A DNA stretch of 41,677 nt from Erysipelotrichales bacterium (GCA_022508535.1 JAFLUZ010000015.1:1-41677), one strand, 5' to 3'. Positions 25,206-34,284 are shown, numbered from the stretch's first letter. Made by a program: numbers and translations. Notes: generated from the letters alone by a model not told the origin.

Positions 25206-25233
25206 AAAAAGGTGAGTCACTAACAAACTCACC
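25206..25233 (-). terminator. Rho-independent terminator of the rubrerythrin/superoxide reductase operon
   Basis: GGTGAGT (25211-25217) pairs with ACTCACC (25227-25233); TTTTTATT follows on the minus strand. Confidence 0.85.
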
Positions 25234-25245
25234 AATTTTCATAAT

Positions 25246-25611
25246 TTATTTTGTGGACCAAAGGCCATGTAAATTGCAATAACTAATTACACGTACTACT
25301 TCATCACCAGGAAGAATAGCAAATTCTACAACTGGTTCATCACCAGGTTTAAGAACTCTTCTTTGATTTCCAAATTTTGTTTGAAGCATTACCCAACCAA
25401 TATAATGAGCTTCCGTCATTGGATGTAAGACTTCACCAACAGAAACTTTAACAATATTTCCTTCCACTTTAACAACAGGAATATGTTTTTCTACTGCAGC
25501 TTCTGTAGTATTTGGCATTACTTCAACAAAATCAGCACATCTAGCACTTAAATCAACATCTTCTGCGATAGGTAAGATAGTGCCACATTTAATACATTTA
25601 AAAAATTTCAT
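25246..25611 (-). CDS. Superoxide reductase (desulfoferrodoxin family) with incomplete iron centre I
   Basis: 121 residues. The SOR domain is complete: EKHIPVV, HPMTEAHYIGW and CNLHGLW provide the four His and one Cys that hold the catalytic iron (centre II), which reduces superoxide to hydrogen peroxide without forming oxygen. The N-terminal desulforedoxin-like part has FKCIKCG and one further Cys (SARCADF), whereas a full centre I uses CxxC plus an adjacent CC pair. The rubredoxin-type site is therefore probably lost or altered. It is translated immediately after rubrerythrin (TAATATG) with a poor RBS, implying coupling. The peroxide made here is the substrate for rubrerythrin. Confidence 0.9.
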   Translation of the reverse strand: MKFFKCIKCGTILPIAEDVDLSARCADFVEVMPNTTEAAVEKHIPVVKVEGNIVKVSVGEVLHPMTEAHYIGWVMLQTKFGNQRRVLKPGDEPVVEFAILPGDEVVRVISYCNLHGLWSTK

Positions 25612-25612
25612 A

Positions 25613-26146
25613 TTAATAATTTTCTTTTCTTACTTCAAAGTATGATTGTGGATGTGCACATACTGGGCAAACTTGAGGTGCTTTCTTACCAATTACTAAA
25701 TGACCACAGTTACGGCATTCCCACATTGTTTCTTCGCTCTTTTCAAATACTGCTTGCATTTCGACATTTTTTAATAATTTCAAATATCTTTCTTCGTGAG
25801 CCTTTTCTATTTTTGCTACAGCTCTAAATTTAAATGCGAGTGCAACAAATCCTTCTTCTTCAGCTTCTTTAGCGAATGTTTCATACATATCTGTCCATTC
25901 GTAGTTTTCGCCACTAGCAGCTGCTTTTAAGTTTGCCATTGTATCACCAATGCCACCTAATTCTTTAAGCCACATTTTTGCATGTTCTTTTTCATTGTTT
26001 GCAGTTGCTTCAAAAATTGCAGCGATTTGTTCATAACCTTCTTTTTTAGCAACACTTGCAAAATAAGTATACTTATTTCTTGCTTGTGATTCACCCGCAA
26101 ATGCTGCCATTAAGTTCTTTTCAGTTTTTGATCCTTTTAATTCCAT
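25613..26146 (-). CDS. rbr: Rubrerythrin
   Basis: 177 residues. An N-terminal four-helix ferritin-like domain with [18 protein letters not shown] and IEKAHEERY carries the Glu/His ligands of the di-iron centre. A C-terminal rubredoxin domain has CRNCG and CPVCAHP. It reduces hydrogen peroxide in the cytoplasm of anaerobes. RBS AAGGAGA precedes ATG 26146. It is cotranscribed with the superoxide reductase gene that follows and shares its terminator. The 195 bases upstream hold AT-rich promoter-like DNA and the terminator of the next gene upstream. Confidence 0.95.
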   Translation of the reverse strand: MELKGSKTEKNLMAAFAGESQARNKYTYFASVAKKEGYEQIAAIFEATANNEKEHAKMWLKELGGIGDTMANLKAAASGENYEWTDMYETFAKEAEEEGFVALAFKFRAVAKIEKAHEERYLKLLKNVEMQAVFEKSEETMWECRNCGHLVIGKKAPQVCPVCAHPQSYFEVRKENY

Positions 26147-26286
26147 AATTATATCTCCTTTTTAACTATTTGAATTATAGAAATATTATATAATATTTAA
26201 AAATTTTTTAAAATAGAAATATGCATTGTTTTTCTGAATGAAAATATAGCATTAACAATTGATCGAAACATCTATAATTATTAAAT

Positions 26287-26310
26287 AAAAAGCGCAACAT
26301 TAGTGCGCTT
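26287..26310 (-). terminator. Rho-independent terminator of the flavin-reductase-like gene
   Basis: AGCGCA (26291-26296) pairs with TGCGCT (26304-26309); the minus strand continues TTTTATT. Confidence 0.8.
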
Positions 26311-26341
26311 CATCCATCTATATTTTATATTTAAAATATAA

Positions 26342-27274
26342 TTATTTTCCCTTTTTCTTTTCTTTACTTCTTTTATCATTAATCTCATTCATTTCAATTG
26401 GAGTAATGACTTTTACATTATTTTCATTTGCCCAATTAACACATCCTTGAAGAACTAGTTTTAAGAATGGACGAGGAACTTTAACGAGCATTTTTAATGC
26501 ATCATCAGTAAATGTCACGTCTGTATTTAATCGATTAGCGGCATACTTAATTGAAGTCAAATCAACTTCTTTATTAGGAATACATTCGGCATGAGATTTT
26601 CTAAATGGTGAACACCAGAAATTTTTTGAATCACGATATCCCCAGTTGCTAGGTAATGGGCAGAAATTACTGCGTGTGACTCCATTAACAATTGAGTTAT
26701 AATACTTTTCTTTTAGTAATATGTGGTCAATTTTCAAAATGAAATGTGCACCATATTTTGATGTAATACCATTAAAATCGTGATAAGGTCCATTATATTC
26801 TTCTTCGACTTTATCATTTTCTGCATGATCTAATTCTTTAACCCACGTACATTCAAAAACTTGTAAAGCTTCTTTAATAATTTTAGGATAAATTTCACCA
26901 TCATTATTTTCCATAGATTTTCCATCAGCAACAGTGAATTTAAAATTCTTCATTTTTTCTTCTGGAGTATCGCCTGGAAATCCTAAACGAACATGTTCTT
27001 TAAATATTTTATTACTATATGGTAAAAAATTAATTGTACATTTTCCATGTCTTAATAGTCCTTTACAAGTATTAGAATTATTTCGACATTCTAAAACCAT
27101 CGCATAAAAATCTTTTCCGGCAATATAATATGGAAATACCAAAGAATAGGCCCCAAAAGACGTCATATCTCCTTTTTCATTTAATGTTCCAATTAGACAT
27201 AATGGCATTGGAAAAAATGCAGAACTTTGATAAAAATTGTCCACTATTCTTATTTCTTTAAAACTTTTTTCCAT
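26342..27274 (-). CDS. Flavin-reductase-like (FMN-binding split barrel) protein with PCP_red-like C-terminal domain
   Basis: 310 residues. Residues 1-215 show the flavin-reductase-like split-barrel pattern (PMPLCLIGTLNEKGDMTSFGAYS, ECRNNSNTCKGLLRHGKCTINFLP). The C-terminus (about 250-300: FTDDALKMLVKVPRPFLKL, then VNWANENNVKVITPIEMNEI) resembles the small PCP_red domain (a helical module first named in light-independent protochlorophyllide reductase), here surely not photosynthetic. RBS GGAGATG precedes ATG 27274. It follows adhE by 51 bases without a terminator, so it may be cotranscribed and serve redox balance. The substrate is unknown; the C-terminal match is by eye. Confidence 0.65.
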   Translation of the reverse strand: MEKSFKEIRIVDNFYQSSAFFPMPLCLIGTLNEKGDMTSFGAYSLVFPYYIAGKDFYAMVLECRNNSNTCKGLLRHGKCTINFLPYSNKIFKEHVRLGFPGDTPEEKMKNFKFTVADGKSMENNDGEIYPKIIKEALQVFECTWVKELDHAENDKVEEEYNGPYHDFNGITSKYGAHFILKIDHILLKEKYYNSIVNGVTRSNFCPLPSNWGYRDSKNFWCSPFRKSHAECIPNKEVDLTSIKYAANRLNTDVTFTDDALKMLVKVPRPFLKLVLQGCVNWANENNVKVITPIEMNEINDKRSKEKKKGK

Positions 27275-27325
27275 AATATCATCTCCAAATATTATCCTAA
27301 CACATTTTGATAAATATATTTTAAA

Positions 27326-29932
27326 TTATTTTGTTTTATATGCTTTTCTTAATATCTCTTTCATATCTTCCACTAAAGGAAGACGAGGATTTGCAGGTGA
27401 GCATTGATCTTCATAAGCAAGAACTGCAATTTCATCCAACTTATCTTCCCATTCTTTTTCATTTATACCAAGCGATGAGAAGTCTATTTCTAATCCAATT
27501 GTTTTAGTCAAGTTTGTAACAGCAACCGCCAAAGATTCCACCCCTTCTTCCGGAGTAGAAGCTTTTAAGCCAAGAAGTTGTGCTATTTCTTGATATTTCT
27601 TATTTGCACAATAAGTATTATACTTTGGCCAAACTGATAACTTAGTTGGGATTTCTCCATTATAGCGAATACAATGTGGTAGTAATATTGCACAAGTATA
27701 GCCATGAATTGTATGGAATTCTCCTCCAACTTTATGTGCTAAGGAATGGGTAATACCTAAGAAAGCGTTAGCAAAAGCCATTCCAGCAATAGTCGCAGCG
27801 TTATGCATTTTCTCTCTTGCTTCTAAATCATGACTTCCATCATATACAGCGCGAGGTAAATAATCAAATACTAATTTAATAGCTTTTAAACATAATCCAT
27901 CTGTATAATCATTTGCCATTACCGAGACATATGCTTCAATTGCATGAGTTAATACATCCATACCTGTCATTGCCGTAACTTTAGGTGGAAGATTTGTCGT
28001 AAATTCTGGATCGATAATCGCTACAGTTGGCGTCAATGAATAATCCGTGAGCGGATATTTTTTATTATTATGTTTATCAGAAATAACCGCAAATGGAGTA
28101 ACTTCGCTACCTGTTCCTGAAGTAGTAGGAATACAAATTAAACGTGACTTCTTTCCTAATTCAGGATATTTAAAAGCACGTTTACGAATATCCATAAATT
28201 TTTGTTTTAAATCATCAAAATTTACTTCTGGATGCTCATAGAAAAGCCACATGCCTTTGGCTGCATCCATGACAGATCCACCACCAAGAGCAATAATTGC
28301 ATCTGGTTCAAATACCGACATCATTCTTGCACCTTTTTCAACGGTAGTAATATCTGGATCTGGTTCTACATCGCAAAACAACTGAATAGTTACCTCATTT
28401 CTTCTCAAACGAAGTTGTTCTTCAATTTTTGCTAAGAAGCCTAATTCAACCATCGACATATCAGTGACAATTAACACTTTATTTAAGTCACGGCACGAAC
28501 GCAAATATTGAATTGAGTTTCTTTCAAAATATATTTTTGAAGGTACTTTGAACCATTGCACAGTATTTCGCCTCTTTCCCACTTTCTTAATATTTAATAA
28601 ATTTATCGCTGATACATTTCCACCAACTGAATTATGGCCATAAGAACCACATCCTAATGTTAAAGATGGGAGAAATGAATTATAAACATTTCCAATTCCA
28701 CCAAAGGTTGCTGGGGAATTCCAAATAATTCGCATTGCAAGAACTCGTTCACCAAATTTATCAGCTAGTTTTTGCTCTTTACAATGGATAACAGCACTAT
28801 GACCCAATCCATTAAATTCAACCATTTCTTCTGCTTTTCTTATACCGTCCTCTTCGCTATTTACTTTATAAAACGCAAGAACTGGAGAAAGCTTTTCTCT
28901 ACTCATTGGTTCACCAACACCAACACTTTCACATTCTACAGCAAGTATTGAAGTATTTTCCGGCACTTCAAATCCCGCATGAGTTGCAATGAAATGTGCC
29001 GATTTACCAACAATTTCAGAATTTAGTTTGGCACCCGAGCAATCTTTAGCGTTACATACACCAAACATATAATTCTCTAGCATTTGCTTTTCTTCTTTAT
29101 TTACAAAATAGACTCTGAACTTTTTAAACAATTTAATTGTCTCGTCATATATTTCTTTATCAATAATTACCGCTTGTTCAGAGGCACAAATCATGCCATT
29201 ATCAAATGATTTTGAAAGAACGATATCATTAACTGCTTGTTCAATATTAGCACTCTTATTTATATAAGCTGGAACATTACCTGCTCCAACACCCATTGCA
29301 GGTTTTCCACATGAATATGCCGCTTTTACCATAGCATTTCCGCCAGTCGCCAAAATTGTAGCAACTCCATCATGATTCATTAAAGCAGATGTGGCATCCA
29401 TAGAAGGATTTTCAATCCATTGTATGCAATATTCTGGTGCACCAGCTTTAATAGCAGCATCTCTTATAATTTTTGCGGCAAGTTTCGAACATTCTTGAGC
29501 ACTTGGATGAAATGCAAATATAATTGGATTACGAGTTTTTAAACATATCAAAGATTTAAAAATAACAGTGCTAGTTGGATTAGTAACTGGAGTAATTCCA
29601 GCGATTACACCTATTGGTTCTGCAATTTCAGTAATACCTGTTACTGGATCTTCGTTAATAATACCAACTGTTTTCAAGTGTCTCATATTATTGACAACAT
29701 ATTCACAAGCAAATAAATTCTTAGTTGCTTTGTCTTCAAATACCCCACGTCCTGTTTCATCAATAGCAGCTTTTGCCAAAGTTCCATGATGATCAAGACC
29801 TGCAACCGAACATTTTGCAACAATATAATCTATTTGTTTTTGATTAAGTTTTAAAAACTCTTCTAATGCAACACTAGCGTTTTTAACTAACATATTTACT
29901 TCTTCATTATTTAGAGATCTATTATCTTCCAT
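27326..29932 (-). CDS. adhE: Bifunctional acetaldehyde-CoA/alcohol dehydrogenase
   Basis: 868 residues, the family's normal length. The N-terminal aldehyde dehydrogenase half (1-440) has the catalytic Cys in GMICASEQAVI and the PTSTVIFKS region. The C-terminal iron alcohol dehydrogenase half (about 455-868) has GGGSVMDAAKGMW, PTTSGTGSEVTPFAV and the iron-ligand region GITHSLAHKVGGEFHTIHG. It reduces acetyl-CoA via acetaldehyde to ethanol using two NADH, the main electron sink in fermentation, and forms spirosomes. RBS AGGAGATATC precedes ATG 29932. Confidence 0.97.
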   Translation of the reverse strand: MEDNRSLNNEEVNMLVKNASVALEEFLKLNQKQIDYIVAKCSVAGLDHHGTLAKAAIDETGRGVFEDKATKNLFACEYVVNNMRHLKTVGIINEDPVTGITEIAEPIGVIAGITPVTNPTSTVIFKSLICLKTRNPIIFAFHPSAQECSKLAAKIIRDAAIKAGAPEYCIQWIENPSMDATSALMNHDGVATILATGGNAMVKAAYSCGKPAMGVGAGNVPAYINKSANIEQAVNDIVLSKSFDNGMICASEQAVIIDKEIYDETIKLFKKFRVYFVNKEEKQMLENYMFGVCNAKDCSGAKLNSEIVGKSAHFIATHAGFEVPENTSILAVECESVGVGEPMSREKLSPVLAFYKVNSEEDGIRKAEEMVEFNGLGHSAVIHCKEQKLADKFGERVLAMRIIWNSPATFGGIGNVYNSFLPSLTLGCGSYGHNSVGGNVSAINLLNIKKVGKRRNTVQWFKVPSKIYFERNSIQYLRSCRDLNKVLIVTDMSMVELGFLAKIEEQLRLRRNEVTIQLFCDVEPDPDITTVEKGARMMSVFEPDAIIALGGGSVMDAAKGMWLFYEHPEVNFDDLKQKFMDIRKRAFKYPELGKKSRLICIPTTSGTGSEVTPFAVISDKHNNKKYPLTDYSLTPTVAIIDPEFTTNLPPKVTAMTGMDVLTHAIEAYVSVMANDYTDGLCLKAIKLVFDYLPRAVYDGSHDLEAREKMHNAATIAGMAFANAFLGITHSLAHKVGGEFHTIHGYTCAILLPHCIRYNGEIPTKLSVWPKYNTYCANKKYQEIAQLLGLKASTPEEGVESLAVAVTNLTKTIGLEIDFSSLGINEKEWEDKLDEIAVLAYEDQCSPANPRLPLVEDMKEILRKAYKTK

Positions 29933-29983
29933 TTAAGATATCTCCTTTCAAATATTATTTTATTTAAATAATTTGTTATTTGT

Positions 29984-30009
29984 GCAAAAAAAGCAATTAC
30001 AAATTGCTT
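29984..30009 (-). terminator. Terminator of the double-TIR gene
   Basis: AAGCAATT (29991-29998) pairs with AATTGCTT (30002-30009). The minus strand then has TTTTT; an opposite-strand T run makes it potentially bidirectional. Confidence 0.75.
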
Positions 30010-30047
30010 TTTTAGTAATGTAATTTATAAGACTATTTTAATCTTTT

Positions 30048-30890
30048 TTATAATTTATTAATCATATCAACCAAATTATTCAACGAAATCTCAATGTTAT
30101 CAAGATCAAGAGTAAACTGCAATATATGATCTATAGGGATTTGAATTTCGCAACTACCTTTTATATTAATCGCAATAATCGTTGCATTTTTTTCTAAAGC
30201 ATATCTGATTTCTGCCATGACAAAAGAATTTTTCACTGAATTTTCAGTTAAAATAGGCAAAAACAAACCATCATTGTTAATATATTTTTGAATTGTTTTG
30301 TATATTGATTCCGAAAAATTATCACCATCCAGGATATCGTTAGCATTCCAAACACTATATCCCCTATTTGTGAACCAATTATATAACATGAGTGCTATAT
30401 CATTATCTCGGTATGAATATGAAAGAAAAATTTTTGTTTTTTTAATTTCATGTGAAATTTGTTTTCTAATATATTCATAGCAATTATCATCCCAAATTTC
30501 AAACTTATCAAGTTCAACATTTAAAATTTTTTTAACTTTCCCGTTTTTTGTCAAATAATCAATATATTTTCGTTCTTCTTGAACATATTTAGATTTTTCT
30601 GCATTATCACTTTTACAATATACAAACCATATTCGCTCGAATATTTCTCGTTGCACTAAGTCCGTTATTTCATCATCTTCAGAAAGGCACTTTAAAAAAA
30701 ATAAAATTGGTTCATAAAAGAATGTCTCTTCTATAATATTACGAATAATTCTAACTTTTTCTATGTCCAAATGTGAGTGAGATATGAAAAAATATTGTTT
30801 AGGATATTCATATCCACAATCCAGACAAATATATGCATCTTTTTCTTTACAATATTTTAGTTTATTAGATTTACAATTGTAGCACTGCAT
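30048..30890 (-). CDS. Zinc-ribbon protein with two TIR domains
   Basis: 280 residues from ATG 30890 (GGAG seven bases upstream; a start 15 bases earlier lacks an RBS). Residues 1-28 form a zinc ribbon (CYNC ... CLDCGYEY). TIR domain 1 (about 32-140) opens YFFISHSHLDIEKV and has VQEERKY near the expected catalytic Glu. TIR domain 2 (about 152-280) opens KIFLSYSYRDND and has SFVMAEIRYAL with a Glu at the NADase position. The linker is charged. Bacterial TIR proteins degrade NAD or make NAD-derived signals, often in anti-phage defence; two TIRs on a zinc ribbon is an unusual layout. No standard defence partner is adjacent. It follows the aminopeptidase by 63-78 bases. Confidence 0.7.
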   Translation of the reverse strand: MQCYNCKSNKLKYCKEKDAYICLDCGYEYPKQYFFISHSHLDIEKVRIIRNIIEETFFYEPILFFLKCLSEDDEITDLVQREIFERIWFVYCKSDNAEKSKYVQEERKYIDYLTKNGKVKKILNVELDKFEIWDDNCYEYIRKQISHEIKKTKIFLSYSYRDNDIALMLYNWFTNRGYSVWNANDILDGDNFSESIYKTIQKYINNDGLFLPILTENSVKNSFVMAEIRYALEKNATIIAINIKGSCEIQIPIDHILQFTLDLDNIEISLNNLVDMINKL

Positions 30891-30967
30891 AAAACTACTC
30901 CACAATCACAATTTTAATTTGCATTTTTTCACATCGATCAATAATACTTCTTTTAACTTGAACAAAA

Positions 30968-32332
30968 TTACTTTGTTAAGAATGCCACATAGCTTAAGTA
31001 AGCTTCATAGACATCAGCCTTTGAGGAAATTTCCATTGGTGCATGCATATTTAAAACGCCAACACCAGCATCAATGACATTCATATTGTAGTTTCCTAAG
31101 ATGTATGCGATAGTGCCACCGCCACCAGCATCAACTCTACCTAATTCAGCAGTTTGGTAATGGATGTTTTCATCATCAAGAATTTTACGTAACCATGCGA
31201 TAAATTCAGGGTTAGTATCATTACATCCGCTCTTTCCTCTAGAACCAGTATATTTGTTAAATACAATACCTTCACCCATAAATGCAGCGTTTTTCATTTC
31301 ATTTACACTTTCAAATAATGGATCAACGCCAGCAGAAACATCACTAGATAACATATATGAATTTTCCATTGTTTCGCGAACTGAAAGGAAATCATGATCT
31401 CCTAATTTTGCAAGTAGTCTTGCAACAGTGTTTTCAAAGAATAAAGAATGAGCACCAGTTGCACCAACTGAGCCAATTTCTTCTTTATCAACTAAAATAC
31501 AGCAAGAAGTATATTCCGGATCTTTAACATCAAGAATTGCTCTTAAAGAAGTATAAGCACAAACACGGTCATCTTGACCATAGCTTGCAACCATACTACG
31601 ATCTAGACCATAGTCACGAGCGTTACCTGCTGGAACAACTTCGATTTCACTAGAAACGAAATCGTCTTCTTCCATTCCATATTTTTCTTTTAACAATTTT
31701 AAAACGTTAGCCTTAACACTAAATTTTTCATCTTCTTTTAATGGGATACTACCAATAGTGACATCCAAATTTTCGCCTTCAATTACTTTAGCAGCAGTTT
31801 TAGCTAATTGATCTTGAGATAAGTGGATTAATAAATCACCAATTCCTAATACTGGATCATCTTCATTATCACCAATATTAACCATAACTGTTGTTCCATC
31901 TTTTTTACATACAACGCCATGTAAAGCAAGAGGAATAGTTACCCATTGATATTTTTTTACACCACCATAGTAGTGGGTATCTAATAAAGCAAAACCATCT
32001 TTTTCGTATAATGGGTTTTGTTTTAAATCAAGACGTGGTGAATCAATATGTGCACCTAAAATTCTCATACCTTCTTTTAATGGCTTTTTACCAATAATAA
32101 ATAAGGCAATATTTTTATTTTTATTAAGAACATAAACTCGATCTCCTGCTTTTAATTCTTTAAAGCTATCGAGTGGTTTAAAACCAGCAATTTCTGCGAG
32201 AGCAATGCTTTGAACAACACATTCTCTTTCAGTCTTCCCCTTACTTAAAAATTCAATGTAAGGTTTATTAAATTCCATAATTGCGGTCATTTTTTTACTA
32301 TCTGCAGATTCCCAAATGTTTTTTCTATACAT
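30968..32332 (-). CDS. M18-family aminopeptidase
   Basis: 454 residues. Metal-ligand and catalytic motifs of the M18 (aspartyl/aminopeptidase I) family are intact: AHIDSPRLD, the DDRVCAY region, DKEEIGSVGATG, SSDVSAGVDP, ELGRVDAGGGGT and NMHAPMEISSKAD. The family forms dodecameric cytoplasmic enzymes with two zinc ions that remove N-terminal residues from peptides. RBS AAGAGG precedes ATG 32332. It has its own promoter divergent from ribF. Confidence 0.93.
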   Translation of the reverse strand: MYRKNIWESADSKKMTAIMEFNKPYIEFLSKGKTERECVVQSIALAEIAGFKPLDSFKELKAGDRVYVLNKNKNIALFIIGKKPLKEGMRILGAHIDSPRLDLKQNPLYEKDGFALLDTHYYGGVKKYQWVTIPLALHGVVCKKDGTTVMVNIGDNEDDPVLGIGDLLIHLSQDQLAKTAAKVIEGENLDVTIGSIPLKEDEKFSVKANVLKLLKEKYGMEEDDFVSSEIEVVPAGNARDYGLDRSMVASYGQDDRVCAYTSLRAILDVKDPEYTSCCILVDKEEIGSVGATGAHSLFFENTVARLLAKLGDHDFLSVRETMENSYMLSSDVSAGVDPLFESVNEMKNAAFMGEGIVFNKYTGSRGKSGCNDTNPEFIAWLRKILDDENIHYQTAELGRVDAGGGGTIAYILGNYNMNVIDAGVGVLNMHAPMEISSKADVYEAYLSYVAFLTK

Positions 32333-32358
32333 AATAACAACCTCTTTTCATTGACTAT

Positions 32359-32386
32359 ATTATAAAATAATTTATTCCTTTTTCAA
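32359..32386 (-). promoter_or_regulatory. Promoter of the M18 aminopeptidase gene
   Basis: Minus-strand TTGAAA (32386-32381), 16-base spacer, TATAAT (32364-32359). Confidence 0.65.
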
Positions 32387-32432
32387 GTAAAATAAACTTA
32401 TAAAGTTTATAATTAACATAATAAATAATTAT

Positions 32433-32461
32433 TTCAATATTTCTAAATAGTTCGCTATAAT
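32433..32461 (+). promoter_or_regulatory. Probable promoter of ribF-like gene
   Basis: TATAAT at 32456-32461 with a poor -35 (TTCAAT, 32433-32438) 17 bases upstream, divergent from the aminopeptidase promoter. The RBS is weak (GGGAAAC). Confidence 0.5.
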
Positions 32462-32481
32462 ATTAAACGGGAAACAAAGTT

Positions 32482-33375
32482 ATGGAAATAAATTATCAAC
32501 AAATCAAATTAAATAGTGATAGTTCAAGAGAGCAATTAACAATTGCACTTGGTAATTTTTCATGTTTTCACTTAGGGCATTTCGAACTACTCAAATCAGT
32601 AATAAACGTTGCAAATAGCACTAATACAATTCCGAGTGTTTTATGTTTTTCTAGCCAAATAAGCAATAAAAATATAATGACACTAAAAGATAAAAAGACT
32701 TTCTTAAAAAAAATCGGCATTTCTCAGTTAATTGAAATAGAGTTTAATGATAGTTTTAAAAAAACATCTTATATAGATTTTATGTTATTTTTGAAAGAAA
32801 CATTAAATGTTAATAATGTCATTGTTGGAGAAGATTATCGCTTTGGTTATAATCGACTAGGTTCAACAAACGATTTAAAAAAGATGTTTAATGTCAATAT
32901 TATAGAACTTAAAACAGCAAATGGGGTCAAAATTTCTACAAGCGATATTATCCAAAAAATAGAAAATGGAGAAATAATGTCTGCCAATAAATTACTAGGA
33001 TTTAATTATTCAATTACCGGTATTGTGCAAAAAGGAAAGCAAAACGGGCGTAAAATCAATTTTCCAACAATAAATATCTCACTTAATGAATACATCATAC
33101 CAAAATCAGGTGTTTATGCAGCCTATTTAGATTATAATGGCTTAAAATATTTAGGAATGGCATATGTTGGTACACATCGCACAATTGATACCCTGGCTAC
33201 TCCAATATTGGAACTTAATGTTTTTAATTTTAATGAAAATTTATATGAAAAAACTGTTACTATAGAATTACTTGAAAGAATCAGCGATGATTTCAAATTT
33301 TCTAATATTAATGAATTACAAATTGCATTAGAAAAATATAAAAGCACTATCTTAAAAAAGTATAGTGCAAATTAA
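32482..33375 (+). CDS. ribF: Bifunctional riboflavin kinase/FMN adenylyltransferase, divergent
   Basis: 297 residues. The N-terminal nucleotidyltransferase domain has GNFSCFHLGH, where the family normally reads G-x-F-D-G-x-H-x-G-H, and VGEDYRFGYNRLGS with the expected loop. The C-terminal kinase domain (about 170-297) has KGKQNGRKINFPTINI, SGVYAAYL, MAYVGTHRTID and ILELNVFNF. It makes FMN and then FAD from riboflavin. The Asp and Gly of the usual F-D-G have become Ser and Cys, so the adenylylation half may be altered. It is convergent with dnaI, whose stop is the very next base. Confidence 0.85.
   Translation: MEINYQQIKLNSDSSREQLTIALGNFSCFHLGHFELLKSVINVANSTNTIPSVLCFSSQISNKNIMTLKDKKTFLKKIGISQLIEIEFNDSFKKTSYIDFMLFLKETLNVNNVIVGEDYRFGYNRLGSTNDLKKMFNVNIIELKTANGVKISTSDIIQKIENGEIMSANKLLGFNYSITGIVQKGKQNGRKINFPTINISLNEYIIPKSGVYAAYLDYNGLKYLGMAYVGTHRTIDTLATPILELNVFNFNENLYEKTVTIELLERISDDFKFSNINELQIALEKYKSTILKKYSAN
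33340..33368 (-). terminator. Terminator of dnaI inside the 3' end of ribF
   Basis: GCACTAT (33344-33350) pairs with ATAGTGC (33362-33368). The minus strand then has TTTT. It lies within the last codons of ribF, so the convergent genes share it. Confidence 0.6.
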
Positions 33376-34284
33376 TTAAAGTATAATGTGCTCAAGAAAA
33401 TATGCTTTCTTGTATAGTTTTTTGTGAATTGATTTTGTGATTTCTAATGCGTTTTCTAAGCCAAATTTACTCATTGCTAAAATCTTTGTCAAATCATCTA
33501 AGTTACTTCTTGAACCGATTAGAGTTTCTAAATCATGCTCATAGCGATATTTTATTAGTGGCAATAAGAACTGATCTCTTAAAATATTATTAATAATAAT
33601 TTCTTTGTCAAAGCCATCTAATATTAATAATTGTACATTTGATAAAGTGTCTAAATAGTCCATTACTTCTTCACTATTTTTATAAAAATTATCTTTAACA
33701 AATTCTAAAGTATCTTTAATATTAATAAACGCTATTTCCCCATACTTGTTTTTTGCATATTCATTCGCATACGCGACTAAAAATTCTGTCTTAGAAGAAT
33801 CTTTTGGTCCATACACATAAATCCAATCTTTGTTTTTGTCTTTTATTTTTTCTTTTAAAGCAATCTTTATTTGTTGTCTATTTCCATTTTTATAGTGTTT
33901 TAAATCTTTCAAAAATAAGTCATTAAAATTATCATCAAAATCTTTATAGATATAACGTGATAATCTATCGCGTTCTTCACTAAAAAGTTCACACATATCA
34001 TATTTTTTATCGATGTATTTTTCTTTGACTATTGGAAGAACTTTCATTCCTCTAACATTATTAGGACACTCATTTAATCCTTTACAATTTTTACAGTTGT
34101 TATATTCTCTTTGAGCATCAACAAAAATATATAGATAATCTACAAATAAATCACGTGATACTTTTAAAGGGCGTAAAACATCTTCAACAAATTCTTTATC
34201 ACTCTTTATTTGTTCAACAAACTCTTTTTCTAATTCTAGATCTTCCTTTGTTTTATCAACAGTTTCAAAATACTTATTACTCAT
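33376..34284 (-). CDS. dnaI: Helicase loader DnaI (AAA+), with degenerate Walker motifs
   Basis: 302 residues from ATG 34284, better spaced from GAGG than ATG 34296. The N-terminus includes a Cys cluster (CKNCKGLNEC), as in Bacillus DnaI, which contacts the helicase. The AAA+ domain has the Walker A position YVYGPKDSSKTEF: the usual G-x-x-x-x-G-K-T has Ser for the second Gly. The Walker B position is LLILDGFDKE, where a second acidic residue is usual. DnaI loads the replicative helicase at origins and restart sites. It overlaps the end of dnaB by eight bases, the normal dnaB-dnaI order in Bacilli. Confidence 0.85.
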   Translation of the reverse strand: MSNKYFETVDKTKEDLELEKEFVEQIKSDKEFVEDVLRPLKVSRDLFVDYLYIFVDAQREYNNCKNCKGLNECPNNVRGMKVLPIVKEKYIDKKYDMCELFSEERDRLSRYIYKDFDDNFNDLFLKDLKHYKNGNRQQIKIALKEKIKDKNKDWIYVYGPKDSSKTEFLVAYANEYAKNKYGEIAFINIKDTLEFVKDNFYKNSEEVMDYLDTLSNVQLLILDGFDKEIIINNILRDQFLLPLIKYRYEHDLETLIGSRSNLDDLTKILAMSKFGLENALEITKSIHKKLYKKAYFLEHIIL

